This document shows, one piece after another, positions 25,554-35,367 of a stretch of 64,000 nucleotides of DNA. The notes beneath the pieces are model-generated. The model worked only from the letters and a program-made list of their open reading frames with translations. It did no database searches and was not told the origin of the DNA. This DNA is from Candidatus Uhrbacteria bacterium (GTDB lineage: Bacteria > Patescibacteria > ABY1 > SG8-24 > UBA9934). The position numbers were made by a program, and so were the translations under genes. The stretch's first letter is position 1. Each line of letters opens with the position of its first letter. Where the stretch lies: positions 124,001 through 188,000 of the forward strand of contig JABJOE010000007.1 of the NCBI GenBank assembly GCA_018664485.1, read 5' to 3'.

Positions 25554-26138
25554 TCAAGGAGCGAGCTGGCCCCATGGGAAGTGGGTGACATCGAGGTCTA
25601 GGTCTATGCCAAGACTATCTCGGAGAAACACTCGAAGTGCATCGAATGTCCTTGGTCCGAATCCCACCATCTTCGTACCCGAATCGGTGATAGTCCGTAT
25701 GGTTGGCATTTCTCGGCGCGTACCCGTACGATGCCGTACCCAGAATCCACCTTTCCCCTTGTAGATCAAGAGAAGATCTGCGACATGAGTAATTCCATGA
25801 TCTTGAGAGCGATTGAATATCGCTGTCGGAACGTCATCGAGTTTATCAATCAGCTTGAACAAGTTCGGATTCCATCTTGGCTCAGGGTCACGCAGAAGCG
25901 CCTCGGTAAGCTCGCTCGCTGGACACACGATGGTCAATTCTGCCCCCTCTCGTTCCCAGTCGTGGGCAACCGAGGTGAATCCCTCGAACAAAAACGCAGT
26001 ATTCTCGCCTGCTCCGCCGGTATAAATGAATGACTCAGCTGAACGATTGCGCGCAAGGACCATGAGCTCAGAGGCTGTGGGCTCGCGTCTGATCGGACTG
26101 GGACCATTACCATCTTGTAGGTCGATGAAAATCTTCAT
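25554..26138 (-). CDS. GC-rich orphan protein
   Basis: 194 residues, no recognised family. The sequence has an alternating alpha/beta look (MKIFIDLQDGNG, AELTIVCPASELTEALL, HVADLLLIYKGKGGFWV, GTKMVGFGPRTFDALRVFL). The N-terminal FIDLQDG is acidic as in some metal-binding folds, but no family motif follows. GGAG lies 6 nt before ATG 26138. A promoter (TTGAAA, 17 nt, TAACGT) is upstream on the minus strand. Convergent with the sugar transferase. Function unknown. Confidence 0.65.
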   Translation of the reverse strand: MKIFIDLQDGNGPSPIRREPTASELMVLARNRSAESFIYTGGAGENTAFLFEGFTSVAHDWEREGAELTIVCPASELTEALLRDPEPRWNPNLFKLIDKLDDVPTAIFNRSQDHGITHVADLLLIYKGKGGFWVRHRTGTRREMPTIRTITDSGTKMVGFGPRTFDALRVFLRDSLGIDLDLDVTHFPWGQLAP

Positions 26139-26304
26139 GAAAGCTCCCCTGTGTGGATCTGCACGTTATCAAGATCTTCCGTTTTTTTCAATAAATACAG
26201 GTTATACATCTGCTGAAGATTTGAGCCTTAAGTTATCCTACTTTTTATAATCTCAATATATATCAGGCGCTCAATCCTTCTGATAAATTTTTTCCACACT
26301 CAAA

Positions 26305-26329
26305 CCCCGCGCCATAGCCCGGCGCGGGG
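26305..26329 (-). terminator. Terminator of the 26356-26793 gene
   Basis: A nine-pair stem CCCCGCGCC/GGCGCGGGG with a 7-nt loop, followed on the minus strand by TTTGAG. Confidence 0.8.
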
Positions 26330-26355
26330 TAAGTTTGATCGTAGCCAGTTTTCAG

Positions 26356-26793
26356 CTAGATCAGAAAGTTGATTGCAAGTCTTGATACCACTGGCACCGT
26401 CCACCCAACGCACAACACGCAAGTGACAAGAAGAGCGTCACGCTCAACGAAGTCCCAATCAGCCACGCTCTTTCCGTAGTTTTTCTTTCGTGCCGTGTAT
26501 CCGACAAAAAAGAAAAAACAAACGAGGCAGATGGCAATTGCAGTTAGCTCGGCCAGGGAATCATCAGCGTACAGTGAGACTGTTGCAAACGACAAGTCCA
26601 AATACAGGCAGGCGAATATGCCGATCGGAATCAAGGTCCAATACTTCGCAATAATGGACCACCTGTTTGAGATCGCGAGCTCAACAGCCGAAACCAATCT
26701 AAATATGGCTATAGCGACCATCAGCTTGATCCGATACCTTAGAGTTCCTCTCGCCAAAATGCACCTCCAAACGTTGTAATTTTCGCTGACCAA
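26356..26793 (-). CDS. Hypothetical membrane protein
   Basis: Up to 145 residues with about four hydrophobic segments (residues ~25-42, 52-70, 82-100, 120-142) and a basic loop ARKKNYGKS. The frame opens at TTG 26793; an internal ATG (MVAIAIF, residue 25) could be used instead. Strong terminator downstream, so it is a separate unit. No family recognised. Confidence 0.5.
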   Translation of the reverse strand: MVSENYNVWRCILARGTLRYRIKLMVAIAIFRLVSAVELAISNRWSIIAKYWTLIPIGIFACLYLDLSFATVSLYADDSLAELTAIAICLVCFFFFVGYTARKKNYGKSVADWDFVERDALLVTCVLCVGWTVPVVSRLAINFLI

Positions 26794-26867
26794 AGATCAA
26801 CGAGCCAGTTAAACAGATTTACAGCAATAAGTCAATAGTCATAGCCTAAAATAGATGTTGCACAAAC

Positions 26868-26893
26868 GCCCACCCAGGAGTTCCCGGGCGGGC
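26868..26893 (-). terminator. Terminator of the 26919-28337 gene
   Basis: GCCCGCCC/GGGTGGGC stem on the minus strand, followed by GTTTGTG. Confidence 0.75.
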
Positions 26894-26918
26894 ATCGGAC
26901 GTCGTCAGTCAGTAGCGA

Positions 26919-28337
26919 CTAGCAGATCTTGCGAAAAGATATGGTGCCATCACCAACGTGACGGACTGTACACACCCCGTTACCTACAGAGACGAGGTCT
27001 TTCACCGTTGTATTCCCTGCGCGCACTCGAGTACGAATCAAACCATCCCAGACTGAATCTATGCTAGTTGATCTGGTAAGAACCGAGAACACGGGGATTG
27101 CACGCCCGCTATCCTCCCTCACCTCTCTGTCATCTTGCCAGTACAGAATCAAACGGTCACCAACGCGACGCATACTGCTACCGCGAGTCCGCAGTACGAT
27201 TTCGTCCAGACCATCAATCAACTCACCGCTCGCACTGTCGATGAACACAAGTCGGTCAGTTTTCTCGAACGTAATCAACGCGGCGAGAGTCCTGTCGTTG
27301 AGCACTTCGATTTGCCTGAATGTATAGCCCTGAGGAAGAAGAAAGGACTTCATTCCACCTTGGAATCTGAATTCAACGATTCTCTCCCGTGATTCAGCCC
27401 CTTCGGAGACCACGAAAAAAACACGATCACCCCCTCTACACTGCCTACCTGCACGAATGTCCACTTTACCATCGATAGTGATCTGTCCGATGGTGCCATC
27501 AATGGTCATCAGAAACACTATCGAGCCACCTCCACGGGCCGGGAAGGTTTCCAGCCACTGTCGGTTTCCCTCTACCTCTCGTAAAGTACCAAACAGCGCC
27601 TGCCCACCATTGCCCGACTGACGCATACCGCCCCAAATGACAGAGTTGAGTCGACGAATGCCGATGACCGGGAATGCACCCATAGCGCCAAGTACATACG
27701 CACCTTCAGCACTACAAAGCTCACGGTGAGTTTTATCCGATCCTTTTGCACGCCACAAATGAAGTACGCGGCAGACGCGATCTTGCGAGATTTGAACCGC
27801 CATATGCCGTGCACCCTCACTATCCTCCCAAAGCCAAGGGAGAAACTTCCGATTGAAGAGCGCCTCTTCTCCCTTATTGTAGCCCTGACGATGCGTGACG
27901 AGATACTCTGGCGCAAGCTCTACACTCCAATCACCCCACACGAGATGATACAAGCCCCTATCGTCACGGTAGGAGAATGAAATTTCCCCACGCTCCCATT
28001 GAAGATGACTCACGTTGAAATGCCCTCTATCCGATGGCGCATTCTTGCTCCAGTCACCGTAAGGAGCGGACCTGTCTAGAATCTCAACACGACCATGACC
28101 ATCAGCCCCCCGAGCACTCACGGCAATCGTACCGTCAGCGGCAACTGCAATATCATGCACCTGCAGTATCCGACATTTGATCTGACCACTCTCACCCGAT
28201 GCGAGGGTTGTAGGGTTGCCACGGAGACCCTCATGGGCACGCTCAAGGCGTGGGTTGTCGAAATCACCAGTACTAATGGCTGTAGCTATTTCCACAAGCA
28301 TACCGGCGAACACACTTCTCAGACTTTCTGACATCAT
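26919..28337 (-). CDS. Large GC-rich orphan, probable beta-propeller
   Basis: 472 residues from ATG 28337, chosen because GGAG lies 3 nt upstream of it. After a short helical N-terminus the sequence is a series of beta-rich units with a recurring hydrophobic-DG-hydrophobic pattern (VHDIAVAADGTIAVSARG, FVVSEGAES, VLNDRTLAALITF, VSVGNGVCTVRHVGDG), typical of irregular WD40/SMP-like propellers. No signal peptide, so probably cytoplasmic. GC-rich codon use, own terminator. It interrupts the polysaccharide gene region. No known family; a scaffold or binding role would be a guess. Confidence 0.6.
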   Translation of the reverse strand: MMSESLRSVFAGMLVEIATAISTGDFDNPRLERAHEGLRGNPTTLASGESGQIKCRILQVHDIAVAADGTIAVSARGADGHGRVEILDRSAPYGDWSKNAPSDRGHFNVSHLQWERGEISFSYRDDRGLYHLVWGDWSVELAPEYLVTHRQGYNKGEEALFNRKFLPWLWEDSEGARHMAVQISQDRVCRVLHLWRAKGSDKTHRELCSAEGAYVLGAMGAFPVIGIRRLNSVIWGGMRQSGNGGQALFGTLREVEGNRQWLETFPARGGGSIVFLMTIDGTIGQITIDGKVDIRAGRQCRGGDRVFFVVSEGAESRERIVEFRFQGGMKSFLLPQGYTFRQIEVLNDRTLAALITFEKTDRLVFIDSASGELIDGLDEIVLRTRGSSMRRVGDRLILYWQDDREVREDSGRAIPVFSVLTRSTSIDSVWDGLIRTRVRAGNTTVKDLVSVGNGVCTVRHVGDGTISFRKIC

Positions 28338-28550
28338 GTACTCCATTCCTAAAATGATGCAACGCGGATCAACCAAACCTTTTTGGCTAAGAAGATTGCT
28401 AACATCAAATCGGGAATTATGGATTGACAGGCATATGCCCGGCCGTCGAGTGACGGCATCTCAAACTATCACTTTAAAGTACTATTCGTCAATCATTTCA
28501 ACATAAAAGTACGTATTGCGCAGCCTCGCCTTTCCTGGTAAGTTCCTCTT

Positions 28551-29666
28551 ATGAAAGTCGCACTTATTCACGACCATCTCATCCAAAGCGGTGGAGCCGA
28601 ACGGGTTCTTGAGGCTATGCAGGATATTTGGCCGGATGCTCCAACGTTTACGCTGCTATACGATCCTAATCGTATGGACGGCACTTTTGGACATCGCGAC
28701 ATTCGAACATCGTTTTTACAAAAACTCCCGGGCGCTACATCTGCACCCCGATGGCTCCTACCTCTCATGCCAATGGCGACTGAGAGTTATGACCTTTCTG
28801 GATTTGATGTCATCGTGTCGTCAACCAGCGCATTTTCAAAGGGCATTATTCCACCACAAGATGCAATCCATATTTGCTACTGTCACACGCCAACGCGATA
28901 CCTTTGGTCTGACACCCACAGTTACGTCGAGAGCTTAAAAGTTCCCACCCCGATCAAGTACGCACTTCGACCACTACTTACAAAACTTCGAACATGGGAT
29001 CGCCTGGCTGCAGATCGCGTAGACCATTTCATTGCAAACAGCCAAACTGTCTCAAGCAGAATCGATCGCTACTACGATAAAGACAGCGACATCATTTTTC
29101 CACCGGTAGATATCGATCAATTTTCTATCTCAGATCGTCCAAAAGAGTACTACCTAATCGGTGGACGGCTAGTGGACTACAAACGATACGACTTAGTCGT
29201 GGATGCTTTCACAAAACTTGGCTTACCTCTTAAAATATTTGGATCTGGTCCAATTGAGGAAGACCTTCGTGCACGTGCTGGAAAAAATATTCAATTCCTA
29301 GGACGAGTTTCAAACGAAGAACGTGCTCACTTATTCTCAAACGCAATCGCTTTCCTGCACCCACAGGAAGAGGACTTTGGAATCACGCCAGTTGAATCCA
29401 TGGCTGCAGGCCGACCTGTAATCGCATATCGAAAAGGTGGAGCCCTTGAAACTGTAATCGAAGGCAAGACAGGTACATTCTTTGATTACCAAGAATGGGA
29501 AGAGATAGCCGACACGGTTATGCGTTTTAAACACGAAGAATTTGACCCGCAAGCAATCCGAGAACACGCCAAACAATTCTCAGTAGAGAAATTTCACAAT
29601 AATCTTCGATCTTTCGTTGATAACACCTGGAAAGACCATCGTCAAAAGCATTTAGGACTTTTATGA
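28551..29666 (+). CDS. GT4 glycosyltransferase
   Basis: 371 residues, GT-B fold, Glycos_transf_1 family. N-terminal HDHLIQSGGAERVLEAM is the usual acceptor-side glycine loop. The C-terminal donor site has EEDFGITPVESMAAGRPVIAYRKGG (E-x7-E). Transfers a sugar from a nucleotide-sugar in surface polysaccharide assembly. The stop overlaps the next start by 4 nt (ATGA-type), so translation of the two GT4 proteins is coupled. An extended -10 (TGGTAAGTT) ends 6 nt before ATG 28551, suggesting a leaderless transcript. Confidence 0.9.
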   Translation: MKVALIHDHLIQSGGAERVLEAMQDIWPDAPTFTLLYDPNRMDGTFGHRDIRTSFLQKLPGATSAPRWLLPLMPMATESYDLSGFDVIVSSTSAFSKGIIPPQDAIHICYCHTPTRYLWSDTHSYVESLKVPTPIKYALRPLLTKLRTWDRLAADRVDHFIANSQTVSSRIDRYYDKDSDIIFPPVDIDQFSISDRPKEYYLIGGRLVDYKRYDLVVDAFTKLGLPLKIFGSGPIEEDLRARAGKNIQFLGRVSNEERAHLFSNAIAFLHPQEEDFGITPVESMAAGRPVIAYRKGGALETVIEGKTGTFFDYQEWEEIADTVMRFKHEEFDPQAIREHAKQFSVEKFHNNLRSFVDNTWKDHRQKHLGLL

Positions 29667-30751
29667 AGATCGCGATAGACATACGACATCTCGGCGCACC
29701 GCATCAAGCTGGGGTCGGAAAATATACGCTCAAACTAATTTCTGAGTTAGCTCAATTGGCACCCGATGACCAATTTTTTCTATTTGCATCTGGTAGACCG
29801 CAAACACTAGCCTATCTACCAAAGTTCACAGCACCAAATATTACTGTGATCGAAAAAAATATTCCAAATCGATTACTGTTTCTACTATTTCTTTTAAAAA
29901 TCAAAACAATCGAGTCTCTTCTTCCTGAGCAACCAGATATCTGGCTATTTCCAAATCATAATATTATACACACCAAAATTCCCTACGCACTCACTGTGCA
30001 CGACATTAGCTTTGATATTTTTCCTGCTTTTTTCACGCTTAAAGACCGGCTGAGGTACAAACTTGGAAGAGCAAAAGAATTCACACAAAAAGCAAAACAT
30101 ATCTTTGCAGTATCGGAGTCAACAAGGCGTGACCTGATTGACCGTTGGAATATCGATCCTTCCAAAGTAACCGCAACCCCTCTTGGCGTTGATTCCAAAT
30201 ACAATGGGAAAGAATTGCCTTCGGACAGCTCTTATCTCTCACTGCATAAGATTCGAGGCGAATATCTACTATGCCTTTGTACCCGAGAGCCTCGCAAGAA
30301 TCTCGAAGCGGTTATCGAGGCTTATGCCAGTTGTGACAACCTTCCAAATCTAGTAATTGCCGGAGGTCGTGGCTGGAAATCTAAAACCTTGGACGAAGTT
30401 ATCAAGAAATCTGGGGTGAAACATCGAATTCAAGTAATCGGATACGTACCCGAAAAACATAAACCAGCGCTATACCGTCATGCAAAAGCTTTTCTCTTCC
30501 CATCGTTTTATGAAGGCTTCGGACTTCCCGCCGCCGAGGCAATTGCGTGTGGCACGCCAGTTATTGCGAGCTCAACAGGTTCACTGCCTGAGATAGTCTC
30601 CAAAAATGCCATACTAGTAGATCCGTTTAATGTGACCGACCTGGTACAGGCGCTGAAGATGGTGAATGAAAAAAAGACTCAAGATAAACCCGAGCATTCC
30701 TGGAGCGACACCGCAAAACGCACATACGAAATTTTGAAAAATCTTTCATAG
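29663..30751 (+). CDS. GT4 glycosyltransferase
   Basis: 362 residues, GT-B fold. N-terminal IDIRHLGAPHQAGVGKYTLKL, linker LCLCTREPRKNLEAVIEAY, donor site PSFYEGFGLPAAEAIACGTPVIASSTGSLPE with both conserved Glu. Overlaps the preceding GT4 gene by 4 nt and ends with a terminator at 30786-30811. Sugar specificity cannot be read from the sequence. Confidence 0.9.
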   Translation: MKIAIDIRHLGAPHQAGVGKYTLKLISELAQLAPDDQFFLFASGRPQTLAYLPKFTAPNITVIEKNIPNRLLFLLFLLKIKTIESLLPEQPDIWLFPNHNIIHTKIPYALTVHDISFDIFPAFFTLKDRLRYKLGRAKEFTQKAKHIFAVSESTRRDLIDRWNIDPSKVTATPLGVDSKYNGKELPSDSSYLSLHKIRGEYLLCLCTREPRKNLEAVIEAYASCDNLPNLVIAGGRGWKSKTLDEVIKKSGVKHRIQVIGYVPEKHKPALYRHAKAFLFPSFYEGFGLPAAEAIACGTPVIASSTGSLPEIVSKNAILVDPFNVTDLVQALKMVNEKKTQDKPEHSWSDTAKRTYEILKNLS

Positions 30752-30785
30752 GCCATCGGATCAAGACATAGACTCTAGAAGAGTG

Positions 30786-30811
30786 AATACGCAACCCGGT
30801 TGCGTATTTTG
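30786..30811 (+). terminator. Terminator of the GT4 pair
   Basis: ATACGCAAC/GTTGCGTAT stem with a 3-nt loop and TTTTG. Confidence 0.85.
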
Positions 30812-30833
30812 CTATATGGGCACAAAGCACATT

Positions 30834-30862
30834 GGACCGGCTCCCAAAAAGGGGCCGGTCCA
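30834..30862 (-). terminator. Terminator of the 30874-31245 orphan
   Basis: GGACCGGC/GCCGGTCC stem enclosing an A-rich loop, just after the orphan stop on the minus strand. Confidence 0.7.
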
Positions 30863-30873
30863 CGACGCTGCTC

Positions 30874-31245
30874 TCACGAGTTCTCCAATTTTACACTCTT
30901 GATGTCCATACGGTGTCTAGAAGCCCACTCAGTGACTACGACTACACCTACTCCCTTGATAGAGATCCGCCCATTGCAGAGCTTCACAAGCCACGCGTTT
31001 ACAGTGTAGCGCTTGCCATCAAATTCAAATGACGTCATGTATACAGCGATGTTAGCCACACACTGAGGCTCGCCACCATATGTAGTAAGACATGCAATCA
31101 CAGAGCCGACGCTGTGACCAATATTCTTCACCTGCACCACCTTGCCCGACGGCAACCCTACAAGGAATACCGGGACTGTCGTTCTGTCTGGTACAAAGTT
31201 GTACCGGATTCCTTCGAATGAAAGTTTATACACTCCTACTTCCAT
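30874..31245 (-). CDS. Small orphan protein, beta-rich
   Basis: 123 residues from ATG 31245, which has a strong GGGAGGTGA 5 nt upstream. Alternating hydrophobic strands (VGVYKLSFEGIRYNFV, VPVFLVGLPSGKVVQVKNIG, CVANIAVYMTSFEFDGKRYTV) suggest a small beta-barrel or sandwich. Two Cys in the middle and one near the end. No signal peptide or membrane helix. It has its own terminator and lies between glycosyltransferase genes on the opposite strand. Function unknown. Confidence 0.65.
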   Translation of the reverse strand: MEVGVYKLSFEGIRYNFVPDRTTVPVFLVGLPSGKVVQVKNIGHSVGSVIACLTTYGGEPQCVANIAVYMTSFEFDGKRYTVNAWLVKLCNGRISIKGVGVVVVTEWASRHRMDIKSVKLENS

Positions 31246-31451
31246 CAATCACCTCCCGAGATGTTTTAGCATACATAAATTAAACAAGGAAGCCCGCTCT
31301 TAGCACATCTCAAATCCCGCAAAACTTTTTTAAGAATCACACCCTCCATGCATTATCGTGTAACTAAATTGTTCACCTGATTTTTCACTGTACACAAAAG
31401 ATAACGTTATCCACTTTTCGCATATTTTAGCTAAAAAACAACTACCCTGCG

Positions 31452-31460
31452 TGGTATAAT
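31452..31460 (+). promoter_or_regulatory. Extended -10 promoter of the third GT4 gene
   Basis: TGGTATAAT, ending 6 nt before ATG 31467, so the transcript would begin at or next to the start codon. The remaining 31249-31451 gap shows no gene. Confidence 0.75.
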
Positions 31461-31466
31461 GTGTGC

Positions 31467-32600
31467 ATGAGGATTGGTATCGATGCACGATTTTACGGTC
31501 CACGTTTTGGAGGTGGCGGCCTTGGTCGTTACGTCTCCGAATTAGTGACTCATCTTCAGCTCATCGATACAGACAATGAATACGTTTTGTTCTTGCGAAA
31601 AGAAAACTTTCACGAGTGTGAAATTGTAAATCCTCGCTTCTCAAAACGACTGGTAGATATACCCTGGTACACAGTTCAAGAGCAACGACAAATGCCTGGC
31701 CACGTACGCCGAGCACGAGTCGATGTCATGCACTATCCTCACTGGAACATCCCGGTGTTTAGCAAAACTCCGTTCATTGTAACGATCCACGATCTCATTC
31801 TCCTACAAGATAAGGCGAGCGCAAGGAGCTCAACGCGACATCCGCTGATACACGGTTTCAAATATGCAGGCTTTAGAACGGTTCTGGAAAATGCGATCCA
31901 CCGATCAAAACACATCATCTCAGTTTCACAATATACAAAAGACACAATCCTAGACCACTTCGGACTTCACTCAGACAAAATCACAGTCGTTCCAAATGGA
32001 GTGATCCCGCAACGTGAATCTCGAGGGGTGAACCTAACAGCACTTGGTGTTTATCAGCCATACTTCCTGTACGTCGGTAATGCATACCCGCACAAGAACC
32101 TCGAGATGATGATGCATGCATTTGCGCAGTTCCACCCACATCACCCACATGTACAACTCGTAATTGCAGGCCGTCGTGACCTTTTCTCGCATAATCTTGA
32201 AAAAGAAGCTTCTGAGTTAGGTCTTGCACCCGGAGCCGTACGATTCGTTGATCTACCAACCGATGAAGAGGTCGCCGCATTATACAAAAACGCTGCCCTA
32301 TTCATCTTCCCATCGCGCATTGAAGGATTTGGAATCCCTCCGCTGGAAGCTCTCTCATACGGAACACCAGTAGCTGCGGCACATAGCGCATCTCTACCTG
32401 AAGTATTACGCGACGGTGCTCGATACTTCGATCCAGATGATATCGAAAAGTTAACGCTCCTAATGCGTGATGCCACAGAAGCACCTCATCGATTTGATGA
32501 CTCGATCCATGCCGGAAAAAGCCAGGTAGATCGCTTTACATGGATGAAAAGTGCCAAACAAACTCTAAAAGTTTACAACGAGCTAAGTTTGCTCGATTAG
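31467..32600 (+). CDS. GT4 glycosyltransferase
   Basis: 377 residues, GT-B fold. Starts MRIGIDARFYGPRFGGGGLGRYVSEL; donor site PSRIEGFGIPPLEALSYGTPVAAAHSASLPE. ATG 31467 is preferred over GTG 31461, which overlaps the transcription start. No Shine-Dalgarno, consistent with leaderless translation. The DUF4012 protein gene follows after 29 nt and may be cotranscribed, as is common for surface polysaccharide loci in CPR genomes. Confidence 0.9.
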   Translation: MRIGIDARFYGPRFGGGGLGRYVSELVTHLQLIDTDNEYVLFLRKENFHECEIVNPRFSKRLVDIPWYTVQEQRQMPGHVRRARVDVMHYPHWNIPVFSKTPFIVTIHDLILLQDKASARSSTRHPLIHGFKYAGFRTVLENAIHRSKHIISVSQYTKDTILDHFGLHSDKITVVPNGVIPQRESRGVNLTALGVYQPYFLYVGNAYPHKNLEMMMHAFAQFHPHHPHVQLVIAGRRDLFSHNLEKEASELGLAPGAVRFVDLPTDEEVAALYKNAALFIFPSRIEGFGIPPLEALSYGTPVAAAHSASLPEVLRDGARYFDPDDIEKLTLLMRDATEAPHRFDDSIHAGKSQVDRFTWMKSAKQTLKVYNELSLLD

Positions 32601-32629
32601 TAATCACCCCGTAATCACCCGGAAGTCCC

Positions 32630-35269
32630 ATGCCTTCTTCCTCAAAAAAACGTAACACCTCCCGCTTGTCATCACGAGCTTCAAAGGGAAAGAAAAAAAC
32701 TGATACACAAAAAGTATCAATGCTTTATGATGCGTCATTGCCAATTAGCCTCAAAAAGAAAGGCGTTGAGACGTCAAAAGGCTTTTCAATAAAACCTCGC
32801 ACGCATCAAGCGAGCCCATCACCTTACATCGTGCATCTGTCGCACGAGAAAGAAGTTGCCAAGCCGGTTTCTGCAGCGCAACGCATCGATCAGCTAGCTA
32901 AAGAACTAGTTATTGACCACGCATACGAAGAAACAGTGTCTGAGGATGAGGTAAACGAGTCTTTAACAATAACCCTAGACGATTTATCAGCACAGCTGCG
33001 TGAACCGGAAGTGAACATCAGTTCAAGCTCACTTAAGATCGAGCGAGCTGTAATTGAGCATGCTGTTATCGAGCCATCACGCGCGCCAGTGCAAGCAGTA
33101 CAGCCAATTATCTTATTTGAGCAGGAAAATGTTATAGCACCTGTTGATGAGGTCATAATTATCCAAGAGGTCGAAGAAGAGCGAACGAAGGAACCGATTC
33201 GTCTTCGTCTTCCAACCATTTCATTACCAAGTTTTCAAAACATAGCAGCACGCCTTCCAGGATTACTACCAACGCAGGTTCGTCACAGAGCGATCGCATC
33301 ATTCGTTGTACTTTCGATGGTTGCAGTCCTCCCTCTTCACGCCATGCAGTCAATCGTGAACGTAACGGACACAAAAGACGACATCACTTCAATCGGAACA
33401 CAAGCAATCGATGAGCTGAGCCGTGGAGCACATGCAGTTGAAGCGCAACGATACGATGTAGCACAGTCAGACTTTACGCGTGCCGGAGAACGATTCGCTG
33501 AAGCTCAGGATTCTCTACAAGACATGCATCTCGCTGTATCTGCACTAGTTAACCTCATCCCACAGACCGACAGAACGTACGAAACAGTGCGTGGACTTGT
33601 GGTTGCAGGAAAAGAACTATCGACTGCAGCTTCCCTCTTCGCACAAGCGGCGGATGACCTAGCAAACAAAGATAGCATCACACTCACAAGTAAAATCAAT
33701 CTACTTTCAGCGTACATCGCATCAGTACAACCGCATGTTCAGCTAGCACGAGAAGCGCTTGAAAATGTTGATCCAACTCTAGTGCCAGATGATCAACAAG
33801 AGCGAGTAACGGAGCTACTCCTCACCGTCCCGCAGCTCGAAGAGTCTGTTAAAGAATTTCTTACATTCTCAGAAACTTTGGTTCTCATCCTCGGTGATGA
33901 ACAAAAAATGCGATACCTTGTAAGTTTCCAAAATAACACCGAGCTTCGTGCTACTGGAGGATTTACTGGTAGTTTTGCAGAAATGGACCTCCTAAACGGA
34001 GAAGTAGAGAGCGTTTACATCCCAGAGGGTGGAACATACGATCTTCAAGGTCAGCTATCAAGTTTCGTTGAACCACCACAGCCACTCAGCTTACTTAACA
34101 GTCGCTGGGAATTTCACGACGCAAACTGGTTCCCTGACTTTGGAGCTTCTGCTTCTAAAATGATCGACCTCTATACTGATGCCGGAGGACCAACGGTTGA
34201 TGGAATGGTCGCAGTAAATGCAACTCTACTACCTAAACTCCTTGAAATCACCGGGCCGATCGAGATGCCGGAGTATGGGCGCACAATCGATGCGGAGAAC
34301 TTCCTATTTGAAACTCAAAAGATCGTCGAATACGAATACGAGCAGTATCAAGGCGTTGATGGACGTGAGGAAGATGCTCCAAAACAGTTTATTGGAGACC
34401 TTGCTCCAAAAGTTCTCGAGCTACTAGCGCAAGGTGACATGGAGACGCTACTTTCTGTCGCAGACGTGCTTGGGTCAGCACTCAACGAAAAAGATATCCA
34501 AGTCTATTTCCAAGACAACGACATCCAACGTGAAATCGAAGCATTGGGTTGGTCTGGATCAATGAAGCAAACTTCCGGCGACTATCTCATGGTAGTAAAT
34601 ACAAATTTGGGAGGTGGAAAGACAGACTCTGTCATCGGTCAAGACATCATCGTAGATATCGATATCACAGAAGCTGGTGAAATCATCAATACAGTTACTA
34701 TTACAAAAGAACATCACGGTCTGCGCGATGCAATCTTCGAGGGAGCAAACAACGTAGACTATCTCCGGCTCTATGTTCCAAACGGTAGCGAGCTTATTGA
34801 AGCTAGCGGATTCGAAGTACCTCCGTCCGACCTATTTGAAACTTCAGAATTTCTCCTAAACCAAGACGAGGACCTTGAACTTATGACGGCGGGCTTCTGG
34901 CATGATCCAGAATACGACGTTGATGTTTGGCAAGAGTCTGGAAAGACTGTATTTGGATCTTGGATGCAAACAGCACCTGGCGAGATCGAAACCGTAACGT
35001 TCCGATACAAACTTCCATGGACAGTAGATCTATCTTCGCCAAACGACCTTCTATCAGCCGCAAAAGAACGACTTGGTCTACGTGACCTTGAGAGCTACAG
35101 CCTACTGCTACAAAAACAATCCGGAGTAGAAACTCGCAATACATCAGTATTCCTACACCTTCCAGAATCAATGAACCTTCTGTGGAGCTCACACGAAGGA
35201 CTGCGTACCGATGGCGTTGATCTTACAAACAAACAGGACGTATTCGTGCATTTCCTGATGGAACGATAA
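32630..35269 (+). CDS. DUF4012 membrane-anchored surface protein
   Basis: 879 residues. A long polar, disordered cytoplasmic N-terminus (~210 residues), one membrane helix (residues ~222-240, AIASFVVLSMVAVLPLHAM), a helical region, then a DUF4012 domain (YLVSFQNNTELRATGGFTGSFAEMDLLNG, WFPDFGASASKMIDLYTDAGGPTVDGMVAVN, LLKLLEITGPIEMPEYG-type motif). DUF4012 is common in CPR and Actinobacteria surface loci but has no proven activity. The C-terminal ~250 residues are beta-rich and extracellular. The position after glycosyltransferases suggests a cell-envelope role. Confidence 0.85.
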   Translation: MPSSSKKRNTSRLSSRASKGKKKTDTQKVSMLYDASLPISLKKKGVETSKGFSIKPRTHQASPSPYIVHLSHEKEVAKPVSAAQRIDQLAKELVIDHAYEETVSEDEVNESLTITLDDLSAQLREPEVNISSSSLKIERAVIEHAVIEPSRAPVQAVQPIILFEQENVIAPVDEVIIIQEVEEERTKEPIRLRLPTISLPSFQNIAARLPGLLPTQVRHRAIASFVVLSMVAVLPLHAMQSIVNVTDTKDDITSIGTQAIDELSRGAHAVEAQRYDVAQSDFTRAGERFAEAQDSLQDMHLAVSALVNLIPQTDRTYETVRGLVVAGKELSTAASLFAQAADDLANKDSITLTSKINLLSAYIASVQPHVQLAREALENVDPTLVPDDQQERVTELLLTVPQLEESVKEFLTFSETLVLILGDEQKMRYLVSFQNNTELRATGGFTGSFAEMDLLNGEVESVYIPEGGTYDLQGQLSSFVEPPQPLSLLNSRWEFHDANWFPDFGASASKMIDLYTDAGGPTVDGMVAVNATLLPKLLEITGPIEMPEYGRTIDAENFLFETQKIVEYEYEQYQGVDGREEDAPKQFIGDLAPKVLELLAQGDMETLLSVADVLGSALNEKDIQVYFQDNDIQREIEALGWSGSMKQTSGDYLMVVNTNLGGGKTDSVIGQDIIVDIDITEAGEIINTVTITKEHHGLRDAIFEGANNVDYLRLYVPNGSELIEASGFEVPPSDLFETSEFLLNQDEDLELMTAGFWHDPEYDVDVWQESGKTVFGSWMQTAPGEIETVTFRYKLPWTVDLSSPNDLLSAAKERLGLRDLESYSLLLQKQSGVETRNTSVFLHLPESMNLLWSSHEGLRTDGVDLTNKQDVFVHFLMER

Positions 35270-35367
35270 GGAAACGGGCGTAGATGCAACAGATACTTAT
35301 CATCCGATGAATGCGCAACACCAATCAAACCGAAAGCAGCTTCAAATGTGCAACTTTCCAAAAAAAT

